A DNA stretch of 64,000 nucleotides from Crocodylus rhombifer (taxonomy: Eukaryota > Chordata > Crocodylia > Crocodylidae). The stretch covers positions 561,044-625,043 of the forward strand of contig JAVSML010000031.1 in NCBI GenBank assembly GCA_038503035.1, read 5' to 3'. Below, in pieces: positions 1 to 10,200 of the stretch. Within the stretch, counting starts at the first letter, position 1. The number at the start of each line of letters is the position of its first letter. A model generated the notes under the pieces. It was not told the origin of the DNA. It did not search any database and was given only the letters and a program-made list of their open reading frames with translations. Made by a program: the position numbers and the translations under genes.

Positions 1-538
1 TAGCATTGACCAGTGGCCAGGATGCATTAAGGGCTGATTGTTAAAAGCATGCTGAAGTCCAAATAGCCATGCTATTCAAATAATGAATTGGAAAGAGGAG
101 ACTCTTAAACAGAGGGGTCACAGTCCTCTGAAGAGTGCAGAATCGCAGCCATTTTCTCATGTTGGAGATCTGCCCCAAAAGAAACACTGGGATAGGTGTT
201 TATATTCTGCCTATTTTTAACTAGTGGGGCAGGCGACTCAAACTGGTTTCACTGATTTGGACCAACTTTTTATCTTTCTTTTAAGCATAGTACCCCAAAC
301 TAATGGTCTTGCTTATGCCTAATACACACAGATACAAAACCCGGGTTTTGTACAGCAGAGCCGTGTCTTCAGTGCTGCACTGAAATTGGTGATATGTTGC
401 AAACTCCAGCCTAGTTTGGTGAAAATGATAATAGTACCTTGAAGAAACTCTGCAAGCATACTGTTACCTATGTGTAACTAATACATCTGCACCTATATGG
501 AAATACCCAATAGCTATAGATGGAGATAGTGGACCTTA
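1..538. other. Intronic sequence, nothing recognised
   Basis: Moderately AT-rich unique-looking sequence. No long reading frame, clear repeat or RNA gene was seen. Confidence 0.5.
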
Positions 539-719
539 GAGAGAAACTAATTCAGAAAAACATGCTAGGCTATGCACCGGATGGAGTAGGCTGTTGCTTA
601 CAAAAGCTTACATCTTTCTGAATTGATTAGTCTCTAAGGTGCCACCCTCTCCCATCCCCTTAGCAGTTACAGGAGGAAAAATGAAAACCAAACCAAACAA
701 CCATAAAAGGAAAATAATC
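539..719 (+). repeat. Palindromic interspersed repeat, copy A
   Basis: The left arm (about 539-560) and the right arm (about 616-640) are inverted copies of each other, of the type AGAGACTAAT..TTCAGAAA against TTTCTGAAT..TTAGTCTCT. Between them is the core GGAGTAGGCTGTTGCTT followed by AAAAGCTTACATC. The same design recurs at 5612, 20436, 30966 and 37922. About 75 bases after the right arm are also shared with the copy at 5612. Confidence 0.7.
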
Positions 720-905
720 TAGATCTATCTATCTATCTATCTATCTATATAGATATATAGCTATATAGGTATAACTATATATAGGTATATAGTTTCCTGA
801 TTGGGGATAAAGCCCAATATATATATCTGAAATTGGGGATAAAGCCCAATTTATATAGCTTCCTGATTGGGAATAAAGCCCTATCTATATCTATATCTAT
901 ATCCA
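720..905. repeat. ATCT/TATA microsatellite with three GGATAAAGCCCAAT units
   Basis: An ATCT run (about 723-747) passes into TATA-type sequence. Then come three degenerate copies of a roughly 33-base unit containing GATTGGGGATAAAGCCCAAT (near 802, 833 and 867), separated by TATAT stretches, and the block closes with CTATAT repeats up to about 901. Confidence 0.85.
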
Positions 906-2000
906 CACACAATGATATAGCTAATTAAAATTGTAGGTGGCATAAAGGTAGGCACTGTCGACTATACTTAGTCACTCAGAGGACAGTGAGCAGTACTGGA
1001 GCTGAGCTCCTTACACCTGGGGAGGGATTATTCTAAACCTGACTAGGGACAGAACATAAAGATGCTACCGAGAGGTCCCTTTGAGAGGATTTTTTTTTAA
1101 AGCCTTTATTTCTTCTAAAGCTATTATTTCCTCTGTACAAAAAAGTGACTTAATAACCTCTTGAAACCTTGAGGCTTGCCTCCATTCCCCCTCCCCCTAT
1201 GCAACCACACAGTCAGGGATTGATCTCTTAGCGCCGTTCACAAGTCCAGAGGTGCCGACATTGATTGCTGTTGTTTTTCAGGTGGAACGAACACCAAAAA
1301 CCCTTGTTTTTTAGGGATTGGGAGGCATCTATAAAAAGAATCATGTTGATTTAGGAAACTGATACGGGGGAATCGAATGCTCAGCCTGTCATCCTTGACA
1401 GCATCCCTTTAAGGAAAGTTCCTTGACAGATAATATAACAAGGTCAGTCGCTCGCAGACCGCTGCTGTTGTTCTACAGGGCGTAGGGGAACAGAGTCCCT
1501 TTTACAAAGTATTTTTAGAGAGGGGCGAGTTTGGAGCCAACCTGTAATTGCAGCAGTGCAACAGAGAAGCCATTTAATGAGAGAGATGCTTTCTACAACA
1601 CCGTCCCCAATGAGAGGAAGGTGTGAGAGTTTCCTCTAGCTGTCAGGAATCCAAAGTCTTTTTTTCTGTTGCAAACAGCAAGAGGGAAGGGGCAGAATTT
1701 CCTTGATGCTGGTGGAAAAAAGAGAGAGAGAAGAGAAGTGGCATTGTGCTACATAGCATCTGCACCCAGGTAAAGAATGGATAATACTAAAAAGTACAAG
1801 TAGGAAGCTCCAAACAATATATCCTTCTATCGTAGGTGGGTTAGATAACCGTTACCGGGTACCCAATAGTTTTATCTCTTTGTTTTGGCGATTTTTTTAG
1901 GGTTTGTCTCAACAGTTACGTTGCATTCAAATTAAAGCTGGACAATAATAGGGGCTTAATCATTAGCTGAGTTTGTGACATCCGGGGGGAGAGCTGCATG
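906..2000. other. Intronic sequence, nothing recognised
   Basis: Unique-looking sequence with short A or T runs near 1091 and 1660. No repeat family or exon was recognised. Confidence 0.45.
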
Positions 2001-2003
2001 GTG

Positions 2004-2440
2004 GCTTGCCTGCTAGATGCAAAGGTAGTGGACCTGACAAGATATGTGGGGAGGCCGCCAGCAGGGGAAGTGCCAGTGGTTGTGGTCTATGTGGTAGCAA
2101 CCACGTAGGGAAGTGTAGGAGAGAAGTCCTGGAAGCTAAATTTAGGCTGCTAGGAAGGAGGTTAAAGTCCAGGACCTCCACAGTAGCATTCTCTGAAATG
2201 CTTCTTCTCTGAAATGTTTCACACGCAGGGCCAGAGAGACAGACAGAGCTCCAGAGGCTCAATGTGTGGATGAGACAGCCGGGCAGGGAGAAGGGGTTTA
2301 AGTTTATCAGGAGTCAGGGAATCTTTTGGGACAGGAGGAATCTGGACAGAAAAGACAGGCTCCTCCTGAACCTGAACAGGACCAGACACCTGGTTTAAAA
2401 CATAGAAAGTTTGTAGAGTAGTATTTAAATTGAAATGTGA
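2004..2440 (+). pseudogene. CR1 LINE ORF1 remnant (esterase-like domain)
   Basis: This is the 5' part of a CR1-type LINE, broken over several frames. One frame reads REVLEAKFRLLGRRLK (about 2118-2165). Another reads FIRSQGIFWDRRNLDRKD, ending at stop 2396-2398. Known CR1 ORF1 proteins carry an SGNH/GDSL-like esterase domain ending in an Asp-x-x-His motif before an HLN stretch. Here the aspartate is kept at 2354-2356, but the expected histidine position reads leucine, so catalysis would be lost even without the frameshifts. It lies upstream of the endonuclease remnant at 2640 in the same orientation, the normal ORF1-ORF2 order. Family placement rests on remembered CR1 sequence features, not on a search. 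Confidence 0.65.
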
Positions 2441-2639
2441 GTAAAAGCTGATGGGTAAGGAATAATGTGGAGTCACAATGATGGACCCTGAAGGGGACAT
2501 TTTGTAGAGTCTATATCGTCTTAAAAAGTATAGTAGGGGAGTAAGAAATATAACTGTAGGTAATAGTGAGAATAAGTCAGCATATCTAAAGGGACAAATA
2601 GACAGAGTGAGCAGTAACAGGCAGCTGAGCAAGGATGAT

Positions 2640-2910
2640 ATTTGTATAGAGACAAGTGTCTCTATACAAATGCCAGAAGCCTGAAAAATAAGATGGGTGA
2701 ACTACAATGCCTGGTATTAAATGGTGACTTCAACATAATAGACATCTCAGAGCCTCAGTGGAAGGACAGTAATCAATGGGATATTGTTCCAACAAGTTGC
2801 AAACTGTATAGGAATAATAGAGGAGGACGTGCAGGTAGAGGAGTGGCACTGTACGTTAAGGGCAGTATAGATAATAACAGCTTCAATATTTTACCTGAAT
2901 GGGAAACTCA
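2640..2910 (+). pseudogene. CR1 LINE ORF2 endonuclease remnant
   Basis: The frame from 2642 reads LYTNARSLKNKMGELQ, then SEPQWKDSNQWD, then RGGRAGRGVALYVKGS. These are the N-A-S/K-EL block, the degraded ITETWW block (the glutamate survives in SEPQW) and the GVALYVK block of the apurinic-type endonuclease of CR1 ORF2. Only about 90 residues remain before the reading is cut by a nested insertion near 2906. The reverse transcriptase of the same element resumes near 3600. Confidence 0.75.
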
Positions 2911-3598
2911 TAAAATCCCCAAGACGTACCGTAACCTGCCACAGGTAAAGCAGAGGGACCATGACAGCCAATGTTCTCCTGCTGCAAATATTGCTAATAT
3001 ACACTCAAGAGATCCCAGGTAGAGCGCTACACCCCCCGCTACAAAGGATGGCAAAAACCACCACAGTCTATACCAGTCTGACCATGGCGTCAAAGTCCTT
3101 CCTGACCCCATATATGGCATCAGCCTGACCCTAAGCAGAGGGACAAGACCCTCTAGCCAGGAACCTTAGGCTTTGGTCCCAGCAGGGGCATTGATACACC
3201 CCAGATGAAATCTCAGCCTTGGTTGTAGACAACACACAATGCCTCTGGAAAGGCTTCAACATACCCTGACACACGTAGCGGAAGGGGAGGAAGGGGGCAA
3301 CCAGCAAAGCTCACAAGCATGGAAAATACCCATAGTAGAATATAGGCACAGATAACACCTGCATCATCCCTGACCAGTGGCTGTCCGACCTCTTCTTGAA
3401 CACCTCCAATGATGGAGAGTCTACAACTTCCCTAGACATCTATTCCACTGCCTCGCTATTCTAACAGTGAAGAAGTTTTTCTTGATACCCACCCTAAACC
3501 TACTCTGCTGCAACTTCAAACCAGTGGTCAACATCCTACTCTGTATCAAGAAACAAAAGGTGTTTTCCCTCTTCTTTATGGAAGTAACTTGATAAACT
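2906..3598 (-). mobile_element. Nested minus-strand CR1 3' fragment (RT tail and 3' UTR)
   Basis: The orientation is reversed relative to its host. On the minus strand 3345-3598 reads GLKLQQSRFRVGIKKNFFTV then RIARQWNR, the C-terminal part of CR1 ORF2. About 2917-3340 is the family's 3' UTR, also found at 14881-15320 (minus), 40510-41235 (plus) and 59000-59450 (plus), recognised by the phrases GGGTCTTGCCCCTC and TTTACCTG..GCAGGT. It separates the endonuclease and RT halves of the older plus-strand CR1, so it is the younger insertion. Confidence 0.7.
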
Positions 3599-4011
3599 GA
3601 ATAACAGTAAGTTCCCAGGACTGGATGGTGTTCATGCAAGAGTCCTGAAGGAAGTCAGAGGTGACACTGCAGAGCCGCTGGCAAGAATATGCAACCTGCC
3701 ATTACAAACGGTCTCTGTGCCACATAACTGGTGGGTTGCCAACAAAAGGCCATCTTCAGAGAGGGAACCAGAGGTGACCCTGGGAACTACAGGCCAGTGA
3801 GTCTCACTTCCATCCCCAGCAAGTTGGTAGGACCCATTATAAAGGATAGAACCAGCAGTCACTTGGACGAGTAGGACCTGCTGGGGAAGAGCCAATGTGG
3901 CTTTTTAAAGGGAAATACTGCCTCACAAATCTACTGCAGTTCTTTGAGGATGTTAAGAAATACATGGAGAAGGGGGATCCAGTCAACATAAGATTTTTGG
4001 ACTTTAAGCAT
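3599..4011 (+). pseudogene. CR1 RT remnant, N-terminal half
   Basis: Translated pieces read FPGLDGVHARVLKEV (near 3612) and then degraded text equivalent to DWK.ANV and PGNYRPVSLTS. Next is GEEPMWLFKGKYCLTNLLQF-like sequence (about 3880-3945) and MEKGDPVNIRFLDFK (near 3964-4010), the approach to RT motif A. Frames change several times. The copy is interrupted at about 4012 by a minus-strand CR1 tail and resumes at about 4152. Confidence 0.7.
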
Positions 4012-4151
4012 TCATAGTTTCATAGCAGCTAGGGTCAGGAGGGACCTGATCAGATCATCTAGCCTGACCCCCCGCCACAGGCAGCAATGAACGCTGGGTT
4101 CTCAGGACCCCAGACAGGTGATCAACTAACCTCTTTTTGAATTTGCCCAAG
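4012..4151 (-). mobile_element. Nested minus-strand CR1 3' terminus
   Basis: It begins with the reverse complement of the octamer-type CR1 tail (ATTCATAGTTTCATAG) and continues with AGGGACCTGATCAGATCAT, the complement of the CR1 end in which a line on GATCTGATCAGGTCCC precedes the tail. A similar end in the same orientation starts at 34603. The host RT text is cut between the FLDFK block and the next stretch, giving the relative age. Confidence 0.75.
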
Positions 4152-5304
4152 GTTTCTCATTCACCAAAGGCTTAAAAAAATTAGCATGGCTATGGTCTGT
4201 TGTGGATTGAGAGCTGGTTAAAAGATAGGAAGCAAAGGGTAGAGCTAAGTGGTCACTTCTCAGGATGGAGGGATGTCAAAAGTAGGGTCCCTCGTGGATC
4301 TGTGCTGGGCCTTATTTTGTTCCACATCTTCATCAATGACCTGGAAATGCAGGTGCACAGTGAAATCTCCAAGTTTACAGATGATACCAAATTATTTTGG
4401 GTAGTCAAGTCCCAAGCTGATGGAGGGGAGCTGAGGAAAGATCTCACCGAGCTAAGTGAGCAGGCAAAAAAATGGCAAATGAACTTCAGTGTTGACAAGT
4501 GCAAGGTAGTGCACCTGGGGAAAAATAACCTCAACTACATGTACACAATGCTAGGTTTTGAATTAGCTGTTACAACTCAGGAAAGAGGCCTTGGAGTCAT
4601 TCTAGATAGTTTTCTGAAAACATCAGCTCAGTGTGCAACAGCGGTGAAAAAAAAGCCAATAAAATATTGGGGATAATTAAGAAGGGAATTGAAAACACAA
4701 CAGAGAACATCGTCATACAAATCCATGGGCAACAAAAATGATCAGGGGCCTGGAGCAGTTGCAATACTGGGAAGGGAGAAAAAAGCATGGGCCCTTCAGT
4801 TTGGAAAGGAGGTGGTGATGGAGGATAGGATAGAGATCTATAAAATCATGAAGGGTGTGGACCAAGTGAACAGGGTATCATTGCTCGCCGAGCCCCAGAA
4901 TACTACAACTACCAGATACCCACTGAAATTAGCAGGTGATAGGTTTAAAACTGACCAAAGTACTTTTTTACACAGTGCATCCTTACTTTGTAGAACTCAT
5001 TATTGCGGGGGGTTGAAGAGGCAGATCCAAAAGCCAGGTTCAAAACAGGACAAATTCATGGATGATAGATCTCTTAATGACTATTGAACAGAATGGTTGG
5101 TGATGTTTCCTTGGGCATCTCTAAACCCATTATGGTGTATGGCAGGGCATATTTGGAAAAGGGGGAAGTTCACCCTAGAGGTAACTGGTTCAGTGCTGTC
5201 CCACTTTAGCATCCATTTCTGCCACTCGTGCAGACTGCATCCTGGGCTAGATGGACGATTTTGGACCATCTGGCCCAGTATGGCACTACTGATGTCTTAA
5301 GTAG
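4152..5304 (+). pseudogene. CR1 RT remnant, C-terminal half and 3' end
   Basis: The frame from 4200 reads WLKDRKQRVELSG, then PRGSVLGLILFHIFINDLE and KFTDDTKLF, the last being the RT active-site box with F-T-D-D (residues 59-62 of that frame). NFSVDKCKVVHLGKNN and ERGLGVILDS follow, and the frame ends at 4676. Frames are broken after 4680. The 3' end (about 4880-5304) closes with GGGCTAGATGGACGATTTTG and CCCAGTATGGCACTACTGAT. This belongs to a subfamily whose tail differs from the GATTCTATG type seen at 8957. The same tail type recurs at 44930-45345. Confidence 0.8.
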
Positions 5305-5588
5305 GCTCTTGAGCCCATTTGGCCTTGTGCTGCCATGGGAAAGCTCAGCCCCAGAGAGAGTGCAGCAGGGGAACAGAGAGGAAAGCTAAGTTGAAGCAGC
5401 TGAAGGTTTGATGTCACTATGCTAGATATTAAAGCGCGTTAAAATCCTCCATGGGGATGTTTTCATTCAAGAGTAAAAGAGCCTTCATTTAACGTGCTCT
5501 AACTTATTCATATGGACTCACACCTTTATTTTATTCAACTTAACAGCCCCTTAGCAGGGAGAGGTATTTAGCTTTGACAGTCTGAAGT
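5305..5588. other. Intronic spacer, nothing recognised
   Basis: No repeat family was recognised between the CR1 end and the palindromic repeat copy B. Confidence 0.4.
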
Positions 5589-5808
5589 CAGGCAGGAGGC
5601 AGGGCAGGGTGGAGCTCAGAGATAAAGTAATTCAGAAGGGCATGCTGTGCCATGCGCCTGACGGAGTAGGCTGTTGCTTCCAAAAGCTTACATCTTTCTG
5701 AATGAGTTAGTCTCTAAGGTGCCACCCTCCCCTACCCCCTTAGCAGTTATAGGCAGAAAAATGAAAACCAAAGCAAACAATCACACACAAAAAGGAAAAT
5801 AATACTGG
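5589..5808 (+). repeat. Palindromic interspersed repeat, copy B
   Basis: It has inverted arms of about 40 bases: the left arm (about 5590-5635) contains CAGGGTGGAGCTCAGAGAT, and the right arm (about 5690-5735) is the complement of GGAGGGTGGCACCTTAGAG. The core GGAGTAGGCTGTTGCTT matches copy A at 539-719. After the right arm both copies continue with TTAGCAGTTA and AAAATGAAAACCAAA, so the shared tract is about 180 bases. Confidence 0.7.
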
Positions 5809-6518
5809 ATAGAAACTTCTTGACACCACTGTCACTCTTACATTAGTTGTTAGTTGTGTATGAAGCAGGTTGAGGGCTGAAACTCTGTTCCTTTGACGTC
5901 ACAGTGTATTTTTTCCATTGAATTCATCCTGGCTGAAATTTCCCACTGAGTATTCAGCAGATGTTGAAGCCGTATTTGCCTAGCCAGGATGTTTTTGTTC
6001 CCCCTGCCCTGTAAACCCAAGTGCAGAGAGATGCATGCACTTATTCTTCAGTGACTTCATGGCCAGTGAATAGTGCTGCCCTGACAGCTCTGCCACAGAC
6101 ATGGAAACTCTGCTTATTCAGAAACACGAGTACCTGCTGCACAAGCTCCCATCGAAGTCGTTTCTCATCTGAAATGGCCCTTTCTAGTCTCCACGACCTG
6201 GCAAACTTTGGCTTCCTTGATTAGACTGTCATTAAGCTTTTTAATGACTACCTGTTGTGATAGTGTCTTTTTCTGTGTCTCAGACCTCTGTGAGCTGTCT
6301 TCTGCACCTCCATGACCTTCGCCTTTTCATGATTGGTACATGTCGGATGTTGTCATGCTGCTTCTGTTGTAATCCTGAGAGCGTCACCGGGAAGCACACT
6401 CCATCCACCTATCTGCTTTTCACATGCCACAGTTGGGGATGAGTCTGTGAATCTGGTCTGGGGGCATCCTCTGCTACTTCTCTCAAGATCTCCGCCTCTG
6501 AAAAAGCAGCAGCTGTAA
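5809..6518. other. Intronic sequence, nothing recognised
   Basis: Short open frames here (up to 67 codons) show no domain, no matching splice context and no similarity that I recognise. Confidence 0.4.
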
Positions 6519-6879
6519 TTTGGTGTGTGTGGCTAGGGAATGGTTAGTCAGGCAGGACTTATGGAAGTGGCATAGATATGTCCATTGAAGGTTGCTCTTG
6601 TGATACAGAGCACTTATAAAATCAGAAATCAAAAGTTGTCCAAATCAGAGAGATTCTGTGAACCCACACACCTGTAATTCAGGACCCCAGAGTCCTCTCG
6701 TGTTGGCCAAGGAACCAATAGAGCCAACTGGGGCTGATATGCAACAGAATAAAAGTGGATCTGAAATGCACCACGTGGGAGTCATCCAGTTCCCTAGAGC
6801 TGAGTGTTGCAGGTCACTAACGGCCAACCCTGGGACAGGGTGTGGAGGAATCAACCCTCCAATCAGTCTCTGCTGTGAG

Positions 6880-7560
6880 CAGACAACCCCTGCCCCATCT
6901 TTTTTTTTTAATACTGAGCTGTGGCCTGGGCTGGGGACATTCCTGAGAGAGGGGGACCTGCTCCCTTTGTCTCTGTTTCTCTGCCACTGCAGGTCAGGTG
7001 ACTAGTCCTCTCACCTGGGAAGATGATGTCATTGGAAAGCGCTGGGCATCAGCCAATGATGGGAACTTAGTGATGAGGTTAGAAAGGTTATTTAAGAGGT
7101 CCTCTATCTTGAGGGAAGGAAGAAAAGCTAGGTTTTTATGGACACAGCTAGAAAGAAATGAATGCTGCCCCTAGAGCAATGAATGCTGCCCCTAGAGCAG
7201 ACCTAATCAGCCTCTGGATGATACTTGTGAGTAAATTACCAGAAACTTACCTAGGAAGGTAGCTTACAGTAATTTAGCATCATATTGAATGGCTATCAGG
7301 GCAGTTCTGTTTGGCTCTGTTTGCTCAGGGTATTCTTTTGATACTTATCTGACTTACACCGCTCCCCAAGCCTACCCTCTCTACCCAATAAAGCTTTCTG
7401 CTATAACAAGCTTTGTGGTACTTGCATGAGAGGGATCGGGCACGCCTTTTTATTCCCTTGGGTCAGCTGACTAAGGGAGACTATTTTCTGTGCTTCTGGC
7501 TAATAGAAGCACTCCAAGATCCCAAGATCTACAGGGCCTGTGTAGCCTGGGTGTCACAGG
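6880..7560 (+). mobile_element. Possible solitary retroviral-type LTR
   Basis: The order of signals resembles an LTR: a TATA-like TATTTAAG at 7089-7096, about 300 bases, then AATAAA at 7387-7392 followed within 30 bases by a GTTGT-poor but T/G-containing stretch (GCTTTGTGGTACTTGCAT). The ends are uncertain because I could not find TG..CA termini with a target-site duplication. No gag, pol or env text flanks it. A 21-base tandem duplication lies inside (7157-7198). It could instead be unrelated unique sequence. Confidence 0.3.
7157..7198. repeat. Perfect 21-bp tandem duplication
   Basis: AATGAATGCTGCCCCTAGAG plus one C is present twice, head to tail and without mismatch, at 7157-7177 and 7178-7198. 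Confidence 0.95.
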
Positions 7561-7898
7561 GCCCAGATAAAGGCCTGAGTCTGGGTGGTGGATACGGTAC
7601 CCCAGGCTGGTGGGTGTACTCCAGGACGGGTGCCCCTGGGCTGGTATCCAAAGCCTGGTTTTTGGTGGGGCACATTGAGGTGGGTGTCTTAGTGCAAGAG
7701 TACCCCCATCTGGCCCGCCACACGCACTACTAGGGAAAAAGACATTTGGAAGTCAACCAACCCAGTGCTTTCCTCATCAAGAAGTTTACAGGCAGAATGG
7801 ATACAAATTGTCCATCTGGCTGAGTCTATTTATTATCAGCCTTGTCCCTGTATTCATATATGTTCCAGTAGTCTTCAGTGTCTTCCTGCCATCTTGTC

Positions 7899-8957
7899 TT
7901 GCAGATTGGCTGCAGGGTCGCACTCAGAGGGTGGTGGTGGACGGGTCATATTCGACCTGGGGAGAGGTGTGCAGCGGAGTCCCTCAGGGCTCGGTCCTTG
8001 GGCCTGCGCCGTTCAATCTCTTTATCAGCGATTTGGATGATGGGGTGAAAAGCACCCTGTTTAAATTCACTGATGATACCAAAATTTTGGGTGAGGTGAG
8101 CACGCTAGTAGGATGGGAAAGACTGCAGCAAGACCTGGATAGGTTACAGGGGTGGGCTAGCAAAAACAGGATGCGCTTCAACACTGACAAGCGCAGGGTG
8201 CTGCACTTGGGCAGTGGTAACCAGCAGCACACTTATAAGATGGGGAGCTCCCTTCTTGGGAGCACGGAGGCAGAAAGGGATCTTGGAGTCATTATGGACT
8301 CCAGGATGAACATGGGCCGACAATGCGAGGTCACAGTTGGCAGGGCTAACCGCATCTTGTCCTGCATCCACAGATGCATCTCGAGCAGGTCCAAGGAGGT
8401 GATCCTCCCCCAGTATGCGGCACTGGTCAGGCCGCAGCTGGAGTATTGCGTCCAGTTCTGGGCGCCCCATTTCAGGAGGGATGTGGACAGCATGGAGAGG
8501 GTCCAGAGGAGGCCACCCACATGATCCAGGGGCTACAGGGCAGACCCTACAATGAGAGACTGTGGGACCTGAACCTGTTCAGCCTTCACAAGTGAAGGCT
8601 GAGGGGGGACCTGGTGACTCGCTATTAACTCACTAGGGGGGACCAGAAAGGTTTGGGAGAGACCCCGTTTCCCCTAGCACCCCCCCGCCTAACAAGGAAT
8701 AACGGCCACAAGTTGTTGGAGAGGAGGTTTAGACTAGACATCCATGAGAACTACTTCATGGTCAGGGCGGCGGGATCTAGAACCGACTTCCAAGGGAAGT
8801 GGTGCTGGCTCCTACCCTGGGGGGCTTTAAGAGGAGGCTTGATGCCTACCTGGCTGGGATCATTTGAGCCCAGTTTTTTCTCCCGCCCGGGCGGTGGGTC
8901 AGACTTGAAGATCTATAAGGTCCCTTCCGACCCGACTTCTATGATTCTACGATCCCT
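7899..8957 (+). pseudogene. CR1 LINE, 5'-truncated, best-preserved RT copy
   Basis: This is the most readable CR1 in the window. One frame runs to stop 8522-8524 and reads ADWLQGRTQRVVVDGS, VPQGSVLGPAPFNLFISDL, KFTDDTKIL (RT active-site box), MRFNTDKRRVLHLGSGN, ERDLGVIMDSRMNMG and PQYAALVRPQLEYCVQFWAP. CR1 text starts abruptly near 7899, consistent with 5' truncation during reverse transcription. A one-base shift near 8505-8513 moves the reading to ATHMIQGLQGRPYNERLWDL, which stops at 8593-8595. The 3' part includes RFRLDIHENYFMVRAAGS. The end is AAGGTCCCTTCCGACCCGAC and a TCTATGATTCTACGAT tail. It encodes no intact protein. Confidence 0.9.
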
Positions 8958-9460
8958 GGCATGCAACCTACCATTATATCCTTTTCTGGGTTGTCTCTTC
9001 TTAGAATGTGCTCATGGTTTGATCAGGGCTCTCTTTCTGCTCTAATAGCTCATTTTAATTGCTTTTTTTTAGGACATTACATTTGAATAGCTTTTGTTTT
9101 GTTACTGTAAGTAACTTCAGGGCATGCGCCGACTGGCCTGGAGCACTAGGGACAGACGGACACACAGACAGGAGAAGGGAGAGGCGGTCAGGGACCACCC
9201 GGGGGTGGGGGCACAGGTAGCACCCGCCGGCTGCAGCACACTGTCATAGGGCACAGTATGCTCCTTGCACCTGATTCCTGTGCGGCACCTGCAGTTGCGC
9301 GCCTCACCCCTCCGCGCAGGCAATGCCTGCTGGCTGTGACTACAGGGCACACAAGGGTCGGGGCTGCCATTCAGAGGGAGCATAGTGCAGGGCGCGTGGT
9401 GGGGGGGTGTGGCACATTGCTGCATGAGGAGCAGGCAGAGGGGCGTGGACAACACCCACC
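8958..9460. other. Intronic sequence before the minisatellite
   Basis: No repeat family was recognised. Composition turns GC-rich after about 9120, leading into the C-rich array. Frames on both strands are open because of composition. Confidence 0.4.
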
Positions 9461-10200
9461 GGCTGTAGCACATGGCCATGGGGTGGGGCGCGCCCCCCAT
9501 GCCTTCTCTCCAAACAGCACCCTGCAGCCACATGCCATGCCCCCCCATGTGTCACCCCCTGCGCACCCTCTGCCACACCCTAGAGCTGTGCCTCAAGCCA
9601 TGTGGCTCCCTCTGCCGTGGCTCCTCCCTGCCCCCTCATGCCCTGTGCCACATCCTGGGGTGCTTCCTGCACCACGCATCCTCAGCCAGGAGAAGCTCCC
9701 CATGCTGCGGCCACTCCCCACACCCCCACCCCGGTGTGCCCTGTGCCACACCCTGGGGCACCCCCCATGCCACACGACTGCAGCTGGTGCATGCTTCTCC
9801 CTCCGTGGCCACTCCCCGTGCCACAACCCACAGCTGTGCACCACCCCCATGTGCAGCCGCACACCATACCCCCCCCCATGCACCCTGCGCCACACCCTGG
9901 GGCTGTTCCCCATGCCACAGAGAGCTCCCTGCACTGTGGCCACTCTTCATGCCAAGCCCTATTGCTGCACACCACCCTGCCCTCCCTCCTGCTCACCCCA
10001 GCCCCATGCGCCTTGCGCTACACCCCAGGGCCACTCCCCACACCACGTGGCCACAGCCGGTGGGCACTCCCCGCACCACGGCCACTCACCATGCCCTGCC
10101 CCGCGGCTGTGCACCACCCCCCCCCACGTGCCCTGTGCCACACCCCAGAGCCCTTCCCTGCACTACGCAGCTGTGGCTGCTCCCTGTGCCAAAATAACTG
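9461..10200. repeat. Degenerate C-rich minisatellite
   Basis: The + strand is strongly C-rich and low in A. The block GTGCCACACCCTGGGGC recurs in variants near 9569, 9646, 9738, 9889, 10013 and 10133. A second block, GCTGTGCACCACCCCC, recurs near 9833, 9963 and 10101 (spacing about 130-138). The unit is therefore roughly 120-140 bases and badly diverged. Long open frames exist on both strands here (the longest is + strand 9258-10256), which is what a stop-poor C-rich repeat produces. I do not treat them as genes. Confidence 0.8.

Noticed and set aside
2219..2632. 137-codon minus-strand frame
   Set aside because: It is antisense to the CR1 ORF1 remnant and has no recognisable protein similarity.
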